Assembly (NCBI GenBank): GCA_963971165.1
Contig: OZ020197.1
Coordinates: forward strand, 40,859,186 to 40,923,185
Direction of reading: 5' to 3'
DNA from: Philopedon plagiatum
Taxonomy: Eukaryota; Arthropoda; Insecta; Coleoptera; Curculionidae
Length of the DNA stretch: 64,000 nucleotides
How positions within the stretch are numbered: position 1 is the first letter of the stretch; the number at the start of each line of letters is the position of its first letter. Positions 10,010-18,510 of the stretch are shown here, one piece after another. The translations under genes were made by a program, and so were the position numbers. The notes under the pieces are model-generated. The model worked only from the letters and a program-made list of their open reading frames with translations, was not told where the DNA came from and did not search any database.

Positions 10010-11353
10010 TTAAACGGTCAACGAGTCACTGTAGCTAATTTGTGGAAAATTTGTTGTATTCGGTGTGGCCGTTCGCTGAATTGACACAGGAGATTGAAAT
10101 ACGAAAGATTTTATAGTGTCCACATCTTTGCTCATGCTAACTTGGTCGCGTATTTTAAAATAGTTTGATAGCATCGTCAATTGACTATTTGTTTGTTGGA
10201 TTTGTGCCCGATGTTCTTTCAATTCTGTTTTCAGTTCGGATTTTAACCGTTCGAACGTTCGGCCTTGTTCTTTGAGTTTCTCGAGAGCCTCTTCAAAACG
10301 ATCCACACCGCTTTCCTCCGAAATGGGTTGATATCGGATTCCATTAGGTCCTACGTATTGGACTCGCCGGTCCGAACCGTTACCTATGACTGGCCGTAAC
10401 TGAGAGGCGGGCATTCTAGTTCTGAACATATCGTTACCGGTTGTTGGATATAGTAAATCGTGGGGATTGGCAATTTCGATCGGTTTTCCCGTACTTCGAT
10501 TCCACAGTTTAAAGATTAGGTAAAAACATCCGAAAGCTATACAAGCGTAAATTACATATTTCAGTATATTGCCCAGACCGGACAGCGATCCGACAATAGA
10601 ACGGGGCAATTCGTTAAACAAATCCGCTATGGTTGCACTGACCGATTTTGGGACGCAGTGAATTATTTCATTTGAATTGAGTATAGTCGGATCGTAGTTT
10701 TCGCCATCGGAAGGATTTTCCCGCGAAGCTGTACATTTTAGACATTGCGGCGAACTTGGCGTACAAGTACAATCCGAAATGGGAAATTTCGTCGGTAAAG
10801 TGCCACAAGCGCTCATGCCGGAACCAACCGTGGGATATGCACATGAACATTTAATAATTTTACAACCGACCGTTGTTTGATTGTGCGTTTTGAAATAGAC
10901 ACAACCCGCGCGAATTTCTGCAATTGCACTGAGAGCGCTGTATATCGTTCCACTGACGGCGATCGCTCCTACGGCAAATAACGTATACTTGCCGGTCTTA
11001 CTTTTTTCCTTTTCAATTTTATCGATCTTTTCTTTGGTATTCTTGTCTTTGGCTATTTCCGCTTCGAGTTCGGCCGCGTTTGTTTTCCCATCGAGATTGG
11101 GCAATGTGCTACGTATTTCTTCGGCCGTTTCGTTTATTCTTTTGAAATTTCGATCGGGCATTTCCAGAGCCTCTCGGTTCATTGCCTGAATGTAACGGTT
11201 CGTTTCCACTGCCACCGAGGCCAGTGCCGGATTGGCTTTGGATATCGTTCGTGCCGCCTCACCCTCGCGTAAACCGGCAATAAATTCGGTTGTTCCCAAC
11301 GAACCGATATTACGAAAGTTTACCGATTCCGTGGACTCGAAAAACTGTTTCAT
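10010..11353 (-). CDS. PIF-5 (ODV-E56)-like envelope protein
   Basis: PIF-5/ODV-E56 is an occlusion-derived-virion envelope protein needed for oral infection. Visible features: a soluble N-terminus rich in Ala and Asn, a hydrophobic segment at about 123-146, a Cys-rich ectodomain at about 150-235 with many Cys in CxC spacing, and a second hydrophobic segment at about 263-284. A 160-residue tail with a coiled-coil-like stretch near 365-400 follows. This arrangement matches the family, although the chain (447 aa) is longer than usual because of the tail. The ATG at 11353 is the first in frame. Just upstream an 8-A run separates it from further plausible coding sequence in another frame, so the true N-terminus may be longer. 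Confidence 0.6.
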   Translation of the reverse strand: MKQFFESTESVNFRNIGSLGTTEFIAGLREGEAARTISKANPALASVAVETNRYIQAMNREALEMPDRNFKRINETAEEIRSTLPNLDGKTNAAELEAEIAKDKNTKEKIDKIEKEKSKTGKYTLFAVGAIAVSGTIYSALSAIAEIRAGCVYFKTHNQTTVGCKIIKCSCAYPTVGSGMSACGTLPTKFPISDCTCTPSSPQCLKCTASRENPSDGENYDPTILNSNEIIHCVPKSVSATIADLFNELPRSIVGSLSGLGNILKYVIYACIAFGCFYLIFKLWNRSTGKPIEIANPHDLLYPTTGNDMFRTRMPASQLRPVIGNGSDRRVQYVGPNGIRYQPISEESGVDRFEEALEKLKEQGRTFERLKSELKTELKEHRAQIQQTNSQLTMLSNYFKIRDQVSMSKDVDTIKSFVFQSPVSIQRTATPNTTNFPQISYSDSLTV

Positions 11354-11498
11354 CAGTTCGTTGGAATTATCGAGCAGTCTGAGATTTTTTTTAAAGTCAT
11401 TTTCGATCGCTTATCTAGCCCACGCCCCTCGGATATCGCTGGTAATACCCATCTTCTTAGTTCACGTGCAAAGTTTTGGGGAAAAAATATATTCCTAT

Positions 11499-11642
11499 TT
11501 ACGTCGTTGTGCGAGATGAGCTGGCCGAACTACCAGTATATTTTACATTGCTTTCCGGACTTACAATGTAAACGAAAGCGGCAATGGTTACAACTATAAT
11601 TGAAATTAGTATCACTAAATATTGCCACGGTATCGAGAACAT
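11499..11642 (-). CDS. Small single-pass membrane protein (47 aa)
   Basis: A short frame with one strong hydrophobic segment at residues 8-27 and a Ser/Thr-rich end (GSSASSSRTTT). The ATG at 11642 is preceded on the minus strand by ATAAG (11651-11655). It is divergent from the gene at 11667, and the two share a 24-bp promoter region. Small membrane proteins of this kind are common among naldavirus core and accessory genes, but no family could be assigned. Confidence 0.6.
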   Translation of the reverse strand: MFSIPWQYLVILISIIVVTIAAFVYIVSPESNVKYTGSSASSSRTTT

Positions 11643-11650
11643 GTTATTTG

Positions 11651-11661
11651 CTTATAATAAG
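11651..11661. promoter_or_regulatory. Bidirectional DTAAG promoter (CTTATAATAAG)
   Basis: CTTAT (ATAAG on the minus strand) and ATAAG on the plus strand overlap in eleven bases between the divergent starts at 11642 and 11667. This suits two late transcripts starting in opposite directions. Confidence 0.6.
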
Positions 11662-11666
11662 TAAAT

Positions 11667-12053
11667 ATGCCTATTCAAGACTACGATGCGGCATACGAAG
11701 AAATACAAACGCAAATGGAAACGGCCGCCAAAATTGCCAAACAAAAACGCGAAATCGATCCTGTTGAAATTGCAACGGAGCCACAACCGCAACGAGCCGA
11801 TTTACGTCTATTACTACGCGATCTAGGTAACAAGACCAATTCCAATATCAATCCAAGCAACAAAACGTCTTCCACCAAAGGGGCAATTTTTCGGTTTGCC
11901 TTGGTTCTCTTTATTCAAACCGTCATGATTTTTGGCTCCTCGTTTATGAACATTCGAAACAAATTGGTTTTGATCGTTTCCTCGAGTTTAATGTATCACA
12001 TAATGATGCAACATATTTATAAGGTCCATGGAACGACAACAAATGTCCGATGA
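11667..12053 (+). CDS. Viral-block membrane protein, unknown (128 aa)
   Basis: The first 70 residues are charged and hydrophilic. They are followed by two hydrophobic segments (AIFRFALVLFIQTVMIFGSS and LVLIVSSSLMYHIMM) separated by a short basic loop, giving a likely two-pass membrane protein with both ends on one side. The ATG lies five bases after ATAAG. The 3' end overlaps the start of the small frame at 12028. The family was not recognised. Confidence 0.65.
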   Translation: MPIQDYDAAYEEIQTQMETAAKIAKQKREIDPVEIATEPQPQRADLRLLLRDLGNKTNSNINPSNKTSSTKGAIFRFALVLFIQTVMIFGSSFMNIRNKLVLIVSSSLMYHIMMQHIYKVHGTTTNVR

Positions 12054-12207
12054 GCAAATCCAGTTTACCAAACTAATTGAACACATGTTTAAACGTAAAA
12101 TAGCATTGCATATGTGGATGCAACCCTGTCCGGAAAATAACAAATTCGATCGATTTCTGAATTCCTTTCCAATGAAACTTTTGTCACCAAACCGAAAAGA
12201 GAGCTGA
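12028..12207 (+). CDS. Small overlapping ORF (59 aa), possible gene
   Basis: Starts inside the end of the 11667 gene in another frame and encodes a hydrophilic protein (MERQQMSDEQ at the N-terminus) with no membrane segment. The gap to the convergent gene ending at 12253 is short. Packing supports a real gene, but there is no motif or promoter signal. It could also be a chance frame. Confidence 0.35.
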   Translation: MERQQMSDEQIQFTKLIEHMFKRKIALHMWMQPCPENNKFDRFLNSFPMKLLSPNRKES

Positions 12208-12252
12208 AAAAAAATATGCTAATTCGGCCCGCTAATTATATTTTTTACGACG

Positions 12253-13146
12253 TTAACGGCGGCGCATCTTCTTTGAAATTTGTTCGGTTTCTCCGGTTGG
12301 GTTGGGGCTCTTTTGCTTTGTGACTTTGTTCTTGAATTCGTTTCGTTCCGCCACGATGGTATCTTTTATCATGTGTTCTATTAATTGATCGCTTTCCGGA
12401 AATCCGTTAGCGTTTAATTTAAAACCGAGAATAGCGCCTTTTCCAATTTTATAAACGTCCAGGCCCCGAGTAGCTGGCGTGGCAAATACAAGAATTGGCA
12501 CTAGTTTGCCACTGGGAAACCGGATCTCGTTTTCATCAATTTCAAAGTTATTAAATTTTTTGTCGGGCTCCGGTTTGATATTCGTATACATGGCATCGGA
12601 ACTTATCAACCACCATTGCTTTTGATCCTGGGTATGAACCATATACATATTGTCGCCGTATTTGGTTACGGTAAAATTACTTTTGGGTAAATCGACGGCT
12701 ATTTCGATGGGAAATTGTTGATCGTAAAGTTGGGGTGTCGAATACGTGGCATCGTAGACGGTAAAGTTGTTTGCGAGCGCAGTCTGCTTTTCGAACGTCG
12801 CAACTAATAATTCCGAAGGTTCTTCGATCTCGGGGTTCAGATCGTGCTGTATTCTTGGCACTGTGATATCGTCGTAAATCAAGGTCTGATTCGCAATTTT
12901 TTGTCTTCCAAATATTTGATTGCCTGGCAATGGTAGTGCTTCCATCGATTCATATTTTCCATGATCCAAATCTTTTAACATGTTATGACTTTGAATTTCA
13001 TAATGTTGGGCCACCGGAATAGGCAGTGCACTTTTTTGGTTCTCCAATAGAAATCTCGACAACCAATCTTGAATACTTTTTTGCTGTTCCCTATTCGTTA
13101 CGTCGAACAAGTACGTAAATATTATGTCTCTGTTCAAACTAGTCAT
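12253..13146 (-). CDS. Viral-block protein, unknown (297 aa)
   Basis: Not recognised. The chain is soluble with alternating hydrophobic patterns typical of beta structure in the second half (residues 140-250), no Cys pairs and no signal peptide. It ends in a basic KKMRRR. The ATG at 13146 is directly preceded by ATAAG (13148-13152 on the plus-strand numbering), so late expression is likely, as for virion proteins. Function unknown. Confidence 0.7.
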   Translation of the reverse strand: MTSLNRDIIFTYLFDVTNREQQKSIQDWLSRFLLENQKSALPIPVAQHYEIQSHNMLKDLDHGKYESMEALPLPGNQIFGRQKIANQTLIYDDITVPRIQHDLNPEIEEPSELLVATFEKQTALANNFTVYDATYSTPQLYDQQFPIEIAVDLPKSNFTVTKYGDNMYMVHTQDQKQWWLISSDAMYTNIKPEPDKKFNNFEIDENEIRFPSGKLVPILVFATPATRGLDVYKIGKGAILGFKLNANGFPESDQLIEHMIKDTIVAERNEFKNKVTKQKSPNPTGETEQISKKMRRR

Positions 13147-13147
13147 T

Positions 13148-13152
13148 CTTAT
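13148..13152 (-). promoter_or_regulatory. DTAAG motif for the 13146 gene
   Basis: ATAAG on the minus strand ends one base before the ATG. Its position matches other genes of the block. Confidence 0.5.
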
Positions 13153-13300
13153 ATTATATGTGGTATGCTCGTGTCAAAAAAATACAAAACGTTTTTCGCC
13201 GATAATAATTCCTTGGGAAGGGGTTTACAAGATCTGAACTGAAAAAAAGTCACCCGCGTCTTTACTGGTAAACTCTTTACAATACGGCGACGTCCCAAAT

Positions 13301-14773
13301 TTAACCAGATTCTTTCGTGTGATAATCTACTAAAACGTTGGCCAACTGCAATAATTCAACGGGTTCGACTAGATTCCTTATGTCCATTATTTTGATGATA
13401 GACTGAACAATTAAATGAGCGTTTGTTTTGTTGGAATGGTTTGCTTGGGTTGCGTTAGCGCCGGCAGCAGCACGGACCTTGTTCAACGAGTGTCGTATAT
13501 GAATGAACGCGGCCAACGGTAAATATTCTACGGGAACGTTCGGATGAGCAAAAGCTCGATCGTTGATAAATATCCAGGGTACGTAGTTGGCTAAAATATA
13601 CAAGGGAATATTGTCATTTTTAAACATCAGTTCCATTTTATGAAATCGATTTGCCAGATCTGTTGCCGGTAGGCTCAGTAAGCGACTCAATGAAAAACGG
13701 TCTTTTATAAACACCGGCAAAATTTGTTTCGCTTTGGCAAAGTCTCGAACGTTGTGCCGTTGACGAAACGTCGAACTACGAGCCCACACTTTTCTAGCGG
13801 CCCAAACACAAAGCGTCGCTATTGCCTTATCGCTCGCAATTGTTTCGATAACAAAGTTGCCGCTCAGAAACAGTTTGGTAACCAGGAAAATTCCAAATAT
13901 CGTAGGACACAAGTTCACATGTGAATCGAGTAGTTTGCGATAAAAATCGATTAACGAAACGTCCAAGTGTAATTCAAATGTTTCCTGGACGCGACCCTCG
14001 TCTACGAGAAAAGCCGCCGAATTGAGGACATCTTTGAGAGCCGATTCGGGCGAGTTAAGTACCTGCGAAACCCCTTCGGCCAATTCTTTCGTGAGAACGT
14101 TCATTATTTCGGAAAATTCCTTTTCTTTAAAGTCAGTTTTTTCCCTTTCGAATTCGCGCAAGGCATGCTGAATGAACCAATTTAAACGGCACATGAATTC
14201 CGCGAAAGGTAACGTATTGAAATTTTGACCGTACCACGCTCCTAAACTTTCGAGTAACATTTTGGCCTCGTACAACAAATAATTGTTAACGGTCAGGCGA
14301 TACGGTACGCAAACGTTCAAGTCCTCGTCACCGTTGCTGGGAAAATCGTCATATGTTAAATTTATCGTTTGTTCTTCGTTCACGTGCCAATAACGGCATA
14401 ACATGGCAACATAATTTGGATGATTGTATTCGGGCAAATTCACTTTGGGTAAATTAATCGCACCTAACAATTCTCCCATAGTAATATTGGGGTTGTTCGC
14501 TTTTAGCAATCGTACGGCCGCAAACAGAAAGTTTTCCTTTACTAAATAGGACAATTGTTCGGTACCAGAGGATTTCATACGTTCCGCGTCATTTACTGCT
14601 TGTAATCTAGCTCGCTGATTGTCGGTAGTTAAATTTTCTTGAAACCATTTGAGGGTTTCCGTGTTACCGACAAAGTACTGAAATTTAAACGGTATCGATG
14701 GTGGCGTCTCTAGGGCCTCACATGGATTTTGTGCAATTAAAGTTAAAGTTTTTGACACACTCGGCGTTTCCAT
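13301..14773 (-). CDS. Viral-block protein, unknown (490 aa)
   Basis: One of the largest intact genes of the block, not recognised. It is predicted to be mainly alpha-helical and soluble, with scattered Cys and no membrane anchor. A capsid or tegument-type role is conceivable from size, late-type promoter and abundance of helices, but nothing in the sequence proves it. The start at 14773 shares the CTTATAAG palindrome at 14782-14789 with the divergent gene at 14800. Confidence 0.7.
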   Translation of the reverse strand: METPSVSKTLTLIAQNPCEALETPPSIPFKFQYFVGNTETLKWFQENLTTDNQRARLQAVNDAERMKSSGTEQLSYLVKENFLFAAVRLLKANNPNITMGELLGAINLPKVNLPEYNHPNYVAMLCRYWHVNEEQTINLTYDDFPSNGDEDLNVCVPYRLTVNNYLLYEAKMLLESLGAWYGQNFNTLPFAEFMCRLNWFIQHALREFEREKTDFKEKEFSEIMNVLTKELAEGVSQVLNSPESALKDVLNSAAFLVDEGRVQETFELHLDVSLIDFYRKLLDSHVNLCPTIFGIFLVTKLFLSGNFVIETIASDKAIATLCVWAARKVWARSSTFRQRHNVRDFAKAKQILPVFIKDRFSLSRLLSLPATDLANRFHKMELMFKNDNIPLYILANYVPWIFINDRAFAHPNVPVEYLPLAAFIHIRHSLNKVRAAAGANATQANHSNKTNAHLIVQSIIKIMDIRNLVEPVELLQLANVLVDYHTKESG

Positions 14774-14781
14774 TGGTTCTG

Positions 14782-14789
14782 CTTATAAG
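14782..14789. promoter_or_regulatory. Palindromic late promoter CTTATAAG
   Basis: The palindrome presents ATAAG on both strands between divergent starts at 14773 (minus) and 14800 (plus), with only 26 bases between the two genes. Confidence 0.6.
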
Positions 14790-14799
14790 TAGAGAAAAA

Positions 14800-15009
14800 A
14801 TGAAACTCTGGGGTTTTCTCGGGTTTGTTACATTTATGATGGTTGCTTTTCTTGCACTGAATTTTCTGCCTTTAAAACATCACTACTGGTTATACGTTTC
14901 GAAAATTGAAACGCTCTATAGAAATGTCAACGGTATCGAATTCGCGCAAAATCCTTCCTGGTTACAATGGCTGTTGATAAAGGTACGACAACAATTGATC
15001 GAAAAGTAA
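14800..15009 (+). CDS. Small membrane protein (69 aa)
   Basis: An N-terminal hydrophobic segment (residues 2-22) acts as signal anchor, followed by a short soluble domain rich in aromatic residues (HHYWLY, WLQWLL). The ATG at 14800 comes ten bases after ATAAG and is preferred to an in-frame upstream ATG at 14698, which lies inside the divergent gene. Size and topology resemble the small envelope proteins of baculoviruses and nudiviruses, but no family was assigned. Confidence 0.6.
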   Translation: MKLWGFLGFVTFMMVAFLALNFLPLKHHYWLYVSKIETLYRNVNGIEFAQNPSWLQWLLIKVRQQLIEK

Positions 15010-15036
15010 CCCCCCCCCCCCCCGAGCAACCTCTGC

Positions 15037-15924
15037 TCAAATGTTGTGACAACGTTCGATAAAAGTTTTAACGAGAGCTGCCGGCCGGTCAAATTTCGAA
15101 GGGCCAAACATAAAGTCGTGAATTTCATCGCCTAATAAATGTATTTGTATATCTGAAGGGTTCCAGGTGTACTTCATTCTAAACAACTGATGAGCAAAAC
15201 TGTATAATTCCGAGTCGATGGCCAGAATCGGTATATCATTTATATTTCCCATTTCAACTAATAAAGGATCGAAGCGGCGCAGTTCCGTTAACGGTCCGTA
15301 GAGATTCAATATATTTTTATAGATCACGGGAAACGAATAACCCGAACTTACGCTCGAATCGTTTACATCGATATAGGGAGAAAGTAAAATTAAACCTTTG
15401 GGTTTCAAATCTACCGGTACGCCAATGGTGCTAGACAAACGATTCTGCCATACGGGACTTTTTATAGCGAGCCAACTTTGCAGAACGTGAAACGCGCCCG
15501 CGGAATCGCCCATAAGAAATATCGACGTTTCGGGTTTTTGTTGCGAAACAATATGCCCGCCGACAAGTAAAAGTTGTTCGATCGGCGTAGGAAATTTGTA
15601 ACGCGGCGCTAAGCCGTATCGTATGGAGTAAATGCGGCACTTTGTATAATTGGCGAGTCGTGAAAGAAAATGACTAGCCTCATGGTCTGCAACGAATGCG
15701 CCGCCGTGCATATACAAAATTAAACCGTTAGTGGTCTGACTGTCGTATGGCTCGTACAAGTAATAGTTTTCGTGTTTGTAAACAAAACATTCGGGGAACG
15801 AGGCCATCGATTCATTAAATTGATAGGTAATCACTCTGATGGCAATATGAAAAAAACTCCTTAGTATTACGTTCGCTAATATCCAAGCAAAAACTACAAT
15901 TACCACAAATGTAGCACACTTCAT
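15037..15924 (-). CDS. Membrane-anchored serine esterase/lipase (HSL-type fold)
   Basis: An alpha/beta hydrolase that would cleave carboxylic esters. It has an oxyanion HGG at residues 73-75, the nucleophile elbow GDSAG at 139-143 (Ser141), a likely acid Asp237 (LAIDSEL) and His269 (DEIHDF). These are the canonical features and spacing of the hormone-sensitive-lipase / carboxylesterase group. An N-terminal hydrophobic segment (about residues 4-24) would anchor it with the enzyme domain in the lumen or on the virion surface. All catalytic residues are present. It is not a recognised core gene of the viral class, so it may be an acquired host or bacterial gene. It shares a 12-bp bidirectional promoter with the recombinase gene at 15937. 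Confidence 0.75.
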   Translation of the reverse strand: MKCATFVVIVVFAWILANVILRSFFHIAIRVITYQFNESMASFPECFVYKHENYYLYEPYDSQTTNGLILYMHGGAFVADHEASHFLSRLANYTKCRIYSIRYGLAPRYKFPTPIEQLLLVGGHIVSQQKPETSIFLMGDSAGAFHVLQSWLAIKSPVWQNRLSSTIGVPVDLKPKGLILLSPYIDVNDSSVSSGYSFPVIYKNILNLYGPLTELRRFDPLLVEMGNINDIPILAIDSELYSFAHQLFRMKYTWNPSDIQIHLLGDEIHDFMFGPSKFDRPAALVKTFIERCHNI

Positions 15925-15926
15925 AG

Positions 15927-15938
15927 TTAAGTACTTAT
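15927..15938. promoter_or_regulatory. Bidirectional late promoter TTAAGTACTTAT
   Basis: TTAAG faces the plus-strand ATG at 15937 and ATAAG on the minus strand faces the ATG at 15924. The two start codons are only 12 bases apart, so the minus-strand motif overlaps the plus-strand start codon. Confidence 0.55.
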
Positions 15939-16725
15939 GGCCAATATTCTTAGCGACCGTTTATCAGTACGTCCGACGACATCGATCATTGAAACACGCC
16001 CGCGAATTTCGGAGGCCGTAACAAAACGTAAGAAACAAGTTTTGGAAATTGCCAACAAGTTTCTGTCGGTAATTTCCAAAAGTGGCGACTATAAAAATAT
16101 CGTCGATCAAATGCTCAACGATCACGGTCTGTCCAAGGATTTGACAAGACGTGTACTTAGTTCAATTAAAAAGCGAACCGGTATTAGACCGCCTCCGGAT
16201 CTGATGCGGCAATTTAAAACGATAAACGAAAATTACATGTCACAAACGCAATTCAATAAAATGGTTGAGTATGCCGTAACCAGTCTGGAACAGAACACCG
16301 ATATCAATTTCTGTTATTATTCGGCCGTTTTCCTTATGTGCGCTTTTACGGGAAAACGATTAAACGAAATCTTATCGATGACCCAAAAACAACTTGAAAT
16401 GTTACGCGATAAAGGTCAAATTGCCATTTACATCGATAAGACAAAACACGTCGGTCAAGTGAAATGGTATGGGCCTAAGGAATTGCTCGGTCCCGTCGTT
16501 ATTTTGTTGATTCGAGACAAATCGTCTAGGTCGTCATCTTTTCATTTGTACAATAAATTTACCAAGCACTGGAAAAATGTTTTTGGAACACTACCACCGC
16601 GTGGTATCAAGTTTCACAGCTTACGATATAAGAATGTCGGTAAGATACTATTAAGTCATGGTCAACTGGACGAAGGTAAAAACATTTCTGGAACGAGTTA
16701 CTTTGAAAAAGTCCGATACCCATAA
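15937..16725 (+). CDS. VLF-1-like tyrosine recombinase
   Basis: Naldavirus VLF-1 is a tyrosine-recombinase relative required for late gene expression and genome processing or packaging. Visible catalytic residues: Arg141 in TGKRLNE, Lys170 in DKTKHV, His227 and Arg230 in HSLRYKN, His241 in SHGQ and a candidate nucleophile Tyr255 in TSYFEK. The full R-K-H-R-H-Y set therefore appears preserved. The N-terminal 110 residues form a plausible helical core-binding domain. Length (262 aa) is slightly short for VLF-1 (about 380 in baculoviruses), so a nudivirus-type integrase is an alternative. Its 3' end overlaps the next gene at 16658. Confidence 0.7.
   Translation: MANILSDRLSVRPTTSIIETRPRISEAVTKRKKQVLEIANKFLSVISKSGDYKNIVDQMLNDHGLSKDLTRRVLSSIKKRTGIRPPPDLMRQFKTINENYMSQTQFNKMVEYAVTSLEQNTDINFCYYSAVFLMCAFTGKRLNEILSMTQKQLEMLRDKGQIAIYIDKTKHVGQVKWYGPKELLGPVVILLIRDKSSRSSSFHLYNKFTKHWKNVFGTLPPRGIKFHSLRYKNVGKILLSHGQLDEGKNISGTSYFEKVRYP
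16651..16655 (+). promoter_or_regulatory. DTAAG motif for the 16658 gene
   Basis: TTAAG lies inside the recombinase coding region, two bases before the ATG at 16658. Confidence 0.45.
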
Positions 16726-16993
16726 TGCTGAAGAATTCACTACGATTGCAACCGACCTCTGGGACTATGCCACAAAAATGGAAAGTTTGTCCCACAGGCC
16801 GGTCGGCCATCCGGGCGCTTTTATTGCCATCGGTGATGCTGCCGAGAAAGCTTTAACACTAAATGCCCTTACAACCTTGTCCCAGTTAATGCACGAAATT
16901 TCTGTTTACTTGGAAAAAAACGACATACCAAAGTCAAACAGTTTGTACAGAGTTTGTACACTTTTTGAAAGAGCTGGAAAAAATCAAAATTAA
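16658..16993 (+). CDS. Viral-block protein, unknown (111 aa)
   Basis: A helical soluble protein starting within the end of the recombinase gene. The ATG follows TTAAG. No family recognised. The coding quality continues in a different frame immediately after a run of five T near 16962, where a helical coiled-coil frame (from 16965 to 17243) goes on without an ATG of its own until 17055. The two could be one protein split by a one-base shift, or two overlapping genes. Confidence 0.55.
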   Translation: MVNWTKVKTFLERVTLKKSDTHNAEEFTTIATDLWDYATKMESLSHRPVGHPGAFIAIGDAAEKALTLNALTTLSQLMHEISVYLEKNDIPKSNSLYRVCTLFERAGKNQN

Positions 16994-17054
16994 TCAACCC
17001 GACCTTGCGGGGCCGTTGTACGAACGACTAAGCAATTTATGGAAACAATTTGTC

Positions 17055-17243
17055 ATGTCTTATGACGACTTTACACGATCCGCAAAAACTATTGCCGGTC
17101 AACAAGTCAAAATTAACGAGCTGACTAAGCAACAGCAAAATTTGATTTCGAGCCTAAAGAGATGCAACGACGAAAATAATCGTTTAAGCAAACAAACCCA
17201 AAGGCTAATGGCTTTGGTAAATCGAATCAAACGGGGCGGTTAA
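17055..17243 (+). CDS. Coiled-coil protein, possibly the end of the preceding gene
   Basis: From the first ATG at 17055 the frame gives 62 residues, mostly heptad-like (INELTKQQQNLISSLKRC), ending in basic residues. The same frame is open upstream to 16965 with protein-like sequence, so this may be the C-terminal half of the 16658 gene after a frameshift. No DTAAG motif precedes 17055, which weakens the case for an independent gene. Confidence 0.45.
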   Translation: MSYDDFTRSAKTIAGQQVKINELTKQQQNLISSLKRCNDENNRLSKQTQRLMALVNRIKRGG

Positions 17244-17254
17244 TTTTTTCAATC

Positions 17255-17259
17255 ATAAG
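17255..17259 (+). promoter_or_regulatory. DTAAG motif for the 17263 gene
   Basis: ATAAG, three bases before the ATG. Confidence 0.5.
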
Positions 17260-17262
17260 ACG

Positions 17263-17469
17263 ATGTTTTGGTTGATCATTATATTAATCCTACTGATCAG
17301 TTTGGGTATATTATACCTAAATTTATCGCCTTCGATGTGGCTATATTACGATTTGAAAGCAAACGTTACGACCTATAAAAATAACAAATTGAGCCGACTT
17401 TATCTCAGTGGGGATTTGCCGACACTTAGTACGTTCGACATTGAAAAGTCGGTGGATAGAAACTCGTGA
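17263..17469 (+). CDS. Small N-terminally anchored protein (68 aa)
   Basis: The first 22 residues are strongly hydrophobic (FWLIIILILLISLGILYL) and act as a signal anchor. The remainder is a short hydrophilic domain without Cys. It begins right after ATAAG. Several naldavirus infectivity factors share this size and topology, but without a diagnostic motif no name is given. Confidence 0.6.
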   Translation: MFWLIIILILLISLGILYLNLSPSMWLYYDLKANVTTYKNNKLSRLYLSGDLPTLSTFDIEKSVDRNS

Positions 17470-17532
17470 CTATATTATTTGGCCAAAAATCCCAAGGCGA
17501 CGAATACTTGTTATGTAACAGAATTATTGAAA

Positions 17533-18510
17533 ATGATTCCAGTCGTTGCGAATCCAACGACAATTTCCGAATTGTCGGCCATCGTATATTCTTCCATATT
17601 ATCGAACCGAGCAAAGTCGGCAAAAATAGATTTGAAGGTTGTACGAGATTATTTCCAACAAAATTCGTTAATACCACAGTTGAATTTAAACGATCTCATT
17701 GAACTTTATCGTTGGTCAACGTTAAAAATTAACGTCGGTCAAACAAATTATTACAACACTCTCATTGATATGCTCGGTGAAGGAGCAGTACCCTTAAATT
17801 TCGATTTATACGCTCGACTCATCTATCGATTGTCACGCAACGTAAGACCCTTTCCCACAATACCGCCGTCAATTGACTTATTGGACAGCAACAAATTGGA
17901 GCCGATTGTACTTTCACCACGCAACGTGGCAGCACGGACAAATGCCAATTCTATCGCTTGGGACGCACTGGAATTCTATACGGGAGCAAAGAAACTCTAT
18001 TTCCCCGGTATTAAACGAGAAAACGAGTTAGGATTTACTGCACCGATAGTGAAAGTTCGCGGTACGACATTATTCCATGTTCACGAGGGCGAATACCTTC
18101 TAGCACGTATTAATCGCAGTCTGGTGTATATCGGCAAACCGTTACATTTTGCTACGCCGGGCGTTATTCAATCGAACGTTGAAAATTCGGGTACTGCCAG
18201 TAAAACGATCGTGCTCAATTTAAATATAGAAAATGGTACCACGGCACGTCAAATCAAGTACATGTTTGAGACACAAATATCAACGATTGCCGTCAGTGAG
18301 TGGGTTTCCTACAAAATTAATACGCTACTTCACGACGTGTCTGTGGAAAAAATAAACGCGACCGAATTATCTCTAAATCTGACAGTCCCCGGTAATTGTC
18401 TAATTGCAGTTCTGGGAGATTCTATACCCACAATCACAAAAGATACAAACGGAAACATAATACTTGACGGTACTCCAGTTAACAAAACAACTTTTCTACC
18501 TTCTATATAA
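17533..18510 (+). CDS. Viral-block protein, unknown (325 aa)
   Basis: Not recognised. The first ATG in frame is 17533; the frame is open back to about 17470 with protein-like sequence but only a TTG, so the N-terminus is uncertain. The second half is rich in beta-type patterns with Asn-Gly turns and potential N-glycosylation sites. There is no membrane segment. Its last codons lie in the first unit of a 227-bp tandem duplication that continues downstream. Confidence 0.65.
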   Translation: MIPVVANPTTISELSAIVYSSILSNRAKSAKIDLKVVRDYFQQNSLIPQLNLNDLIELYRWSTLKINVGQTNYYNTLIDMLGEGAVPLNFDLYARLIYRLSRNVRPFPTIPPSIDLLDSNKLEPIVLSPRNVAARTNANSIAWDALEFYTGAKKLYFPGIKRENELGFTAPIVKVRGTTLFHVHEGEYLLARINRSLVYIGKPLHFATPGVIQSNVENSGTASKTIVLNLNIENGTTARQIKYMFETQISTIAVSEWVSYKINTLLHDVSVEKINATELSLNLTVPGNCLIAVLGDSIPTITKDTNGNIILDGTPVNKTTFLPSI

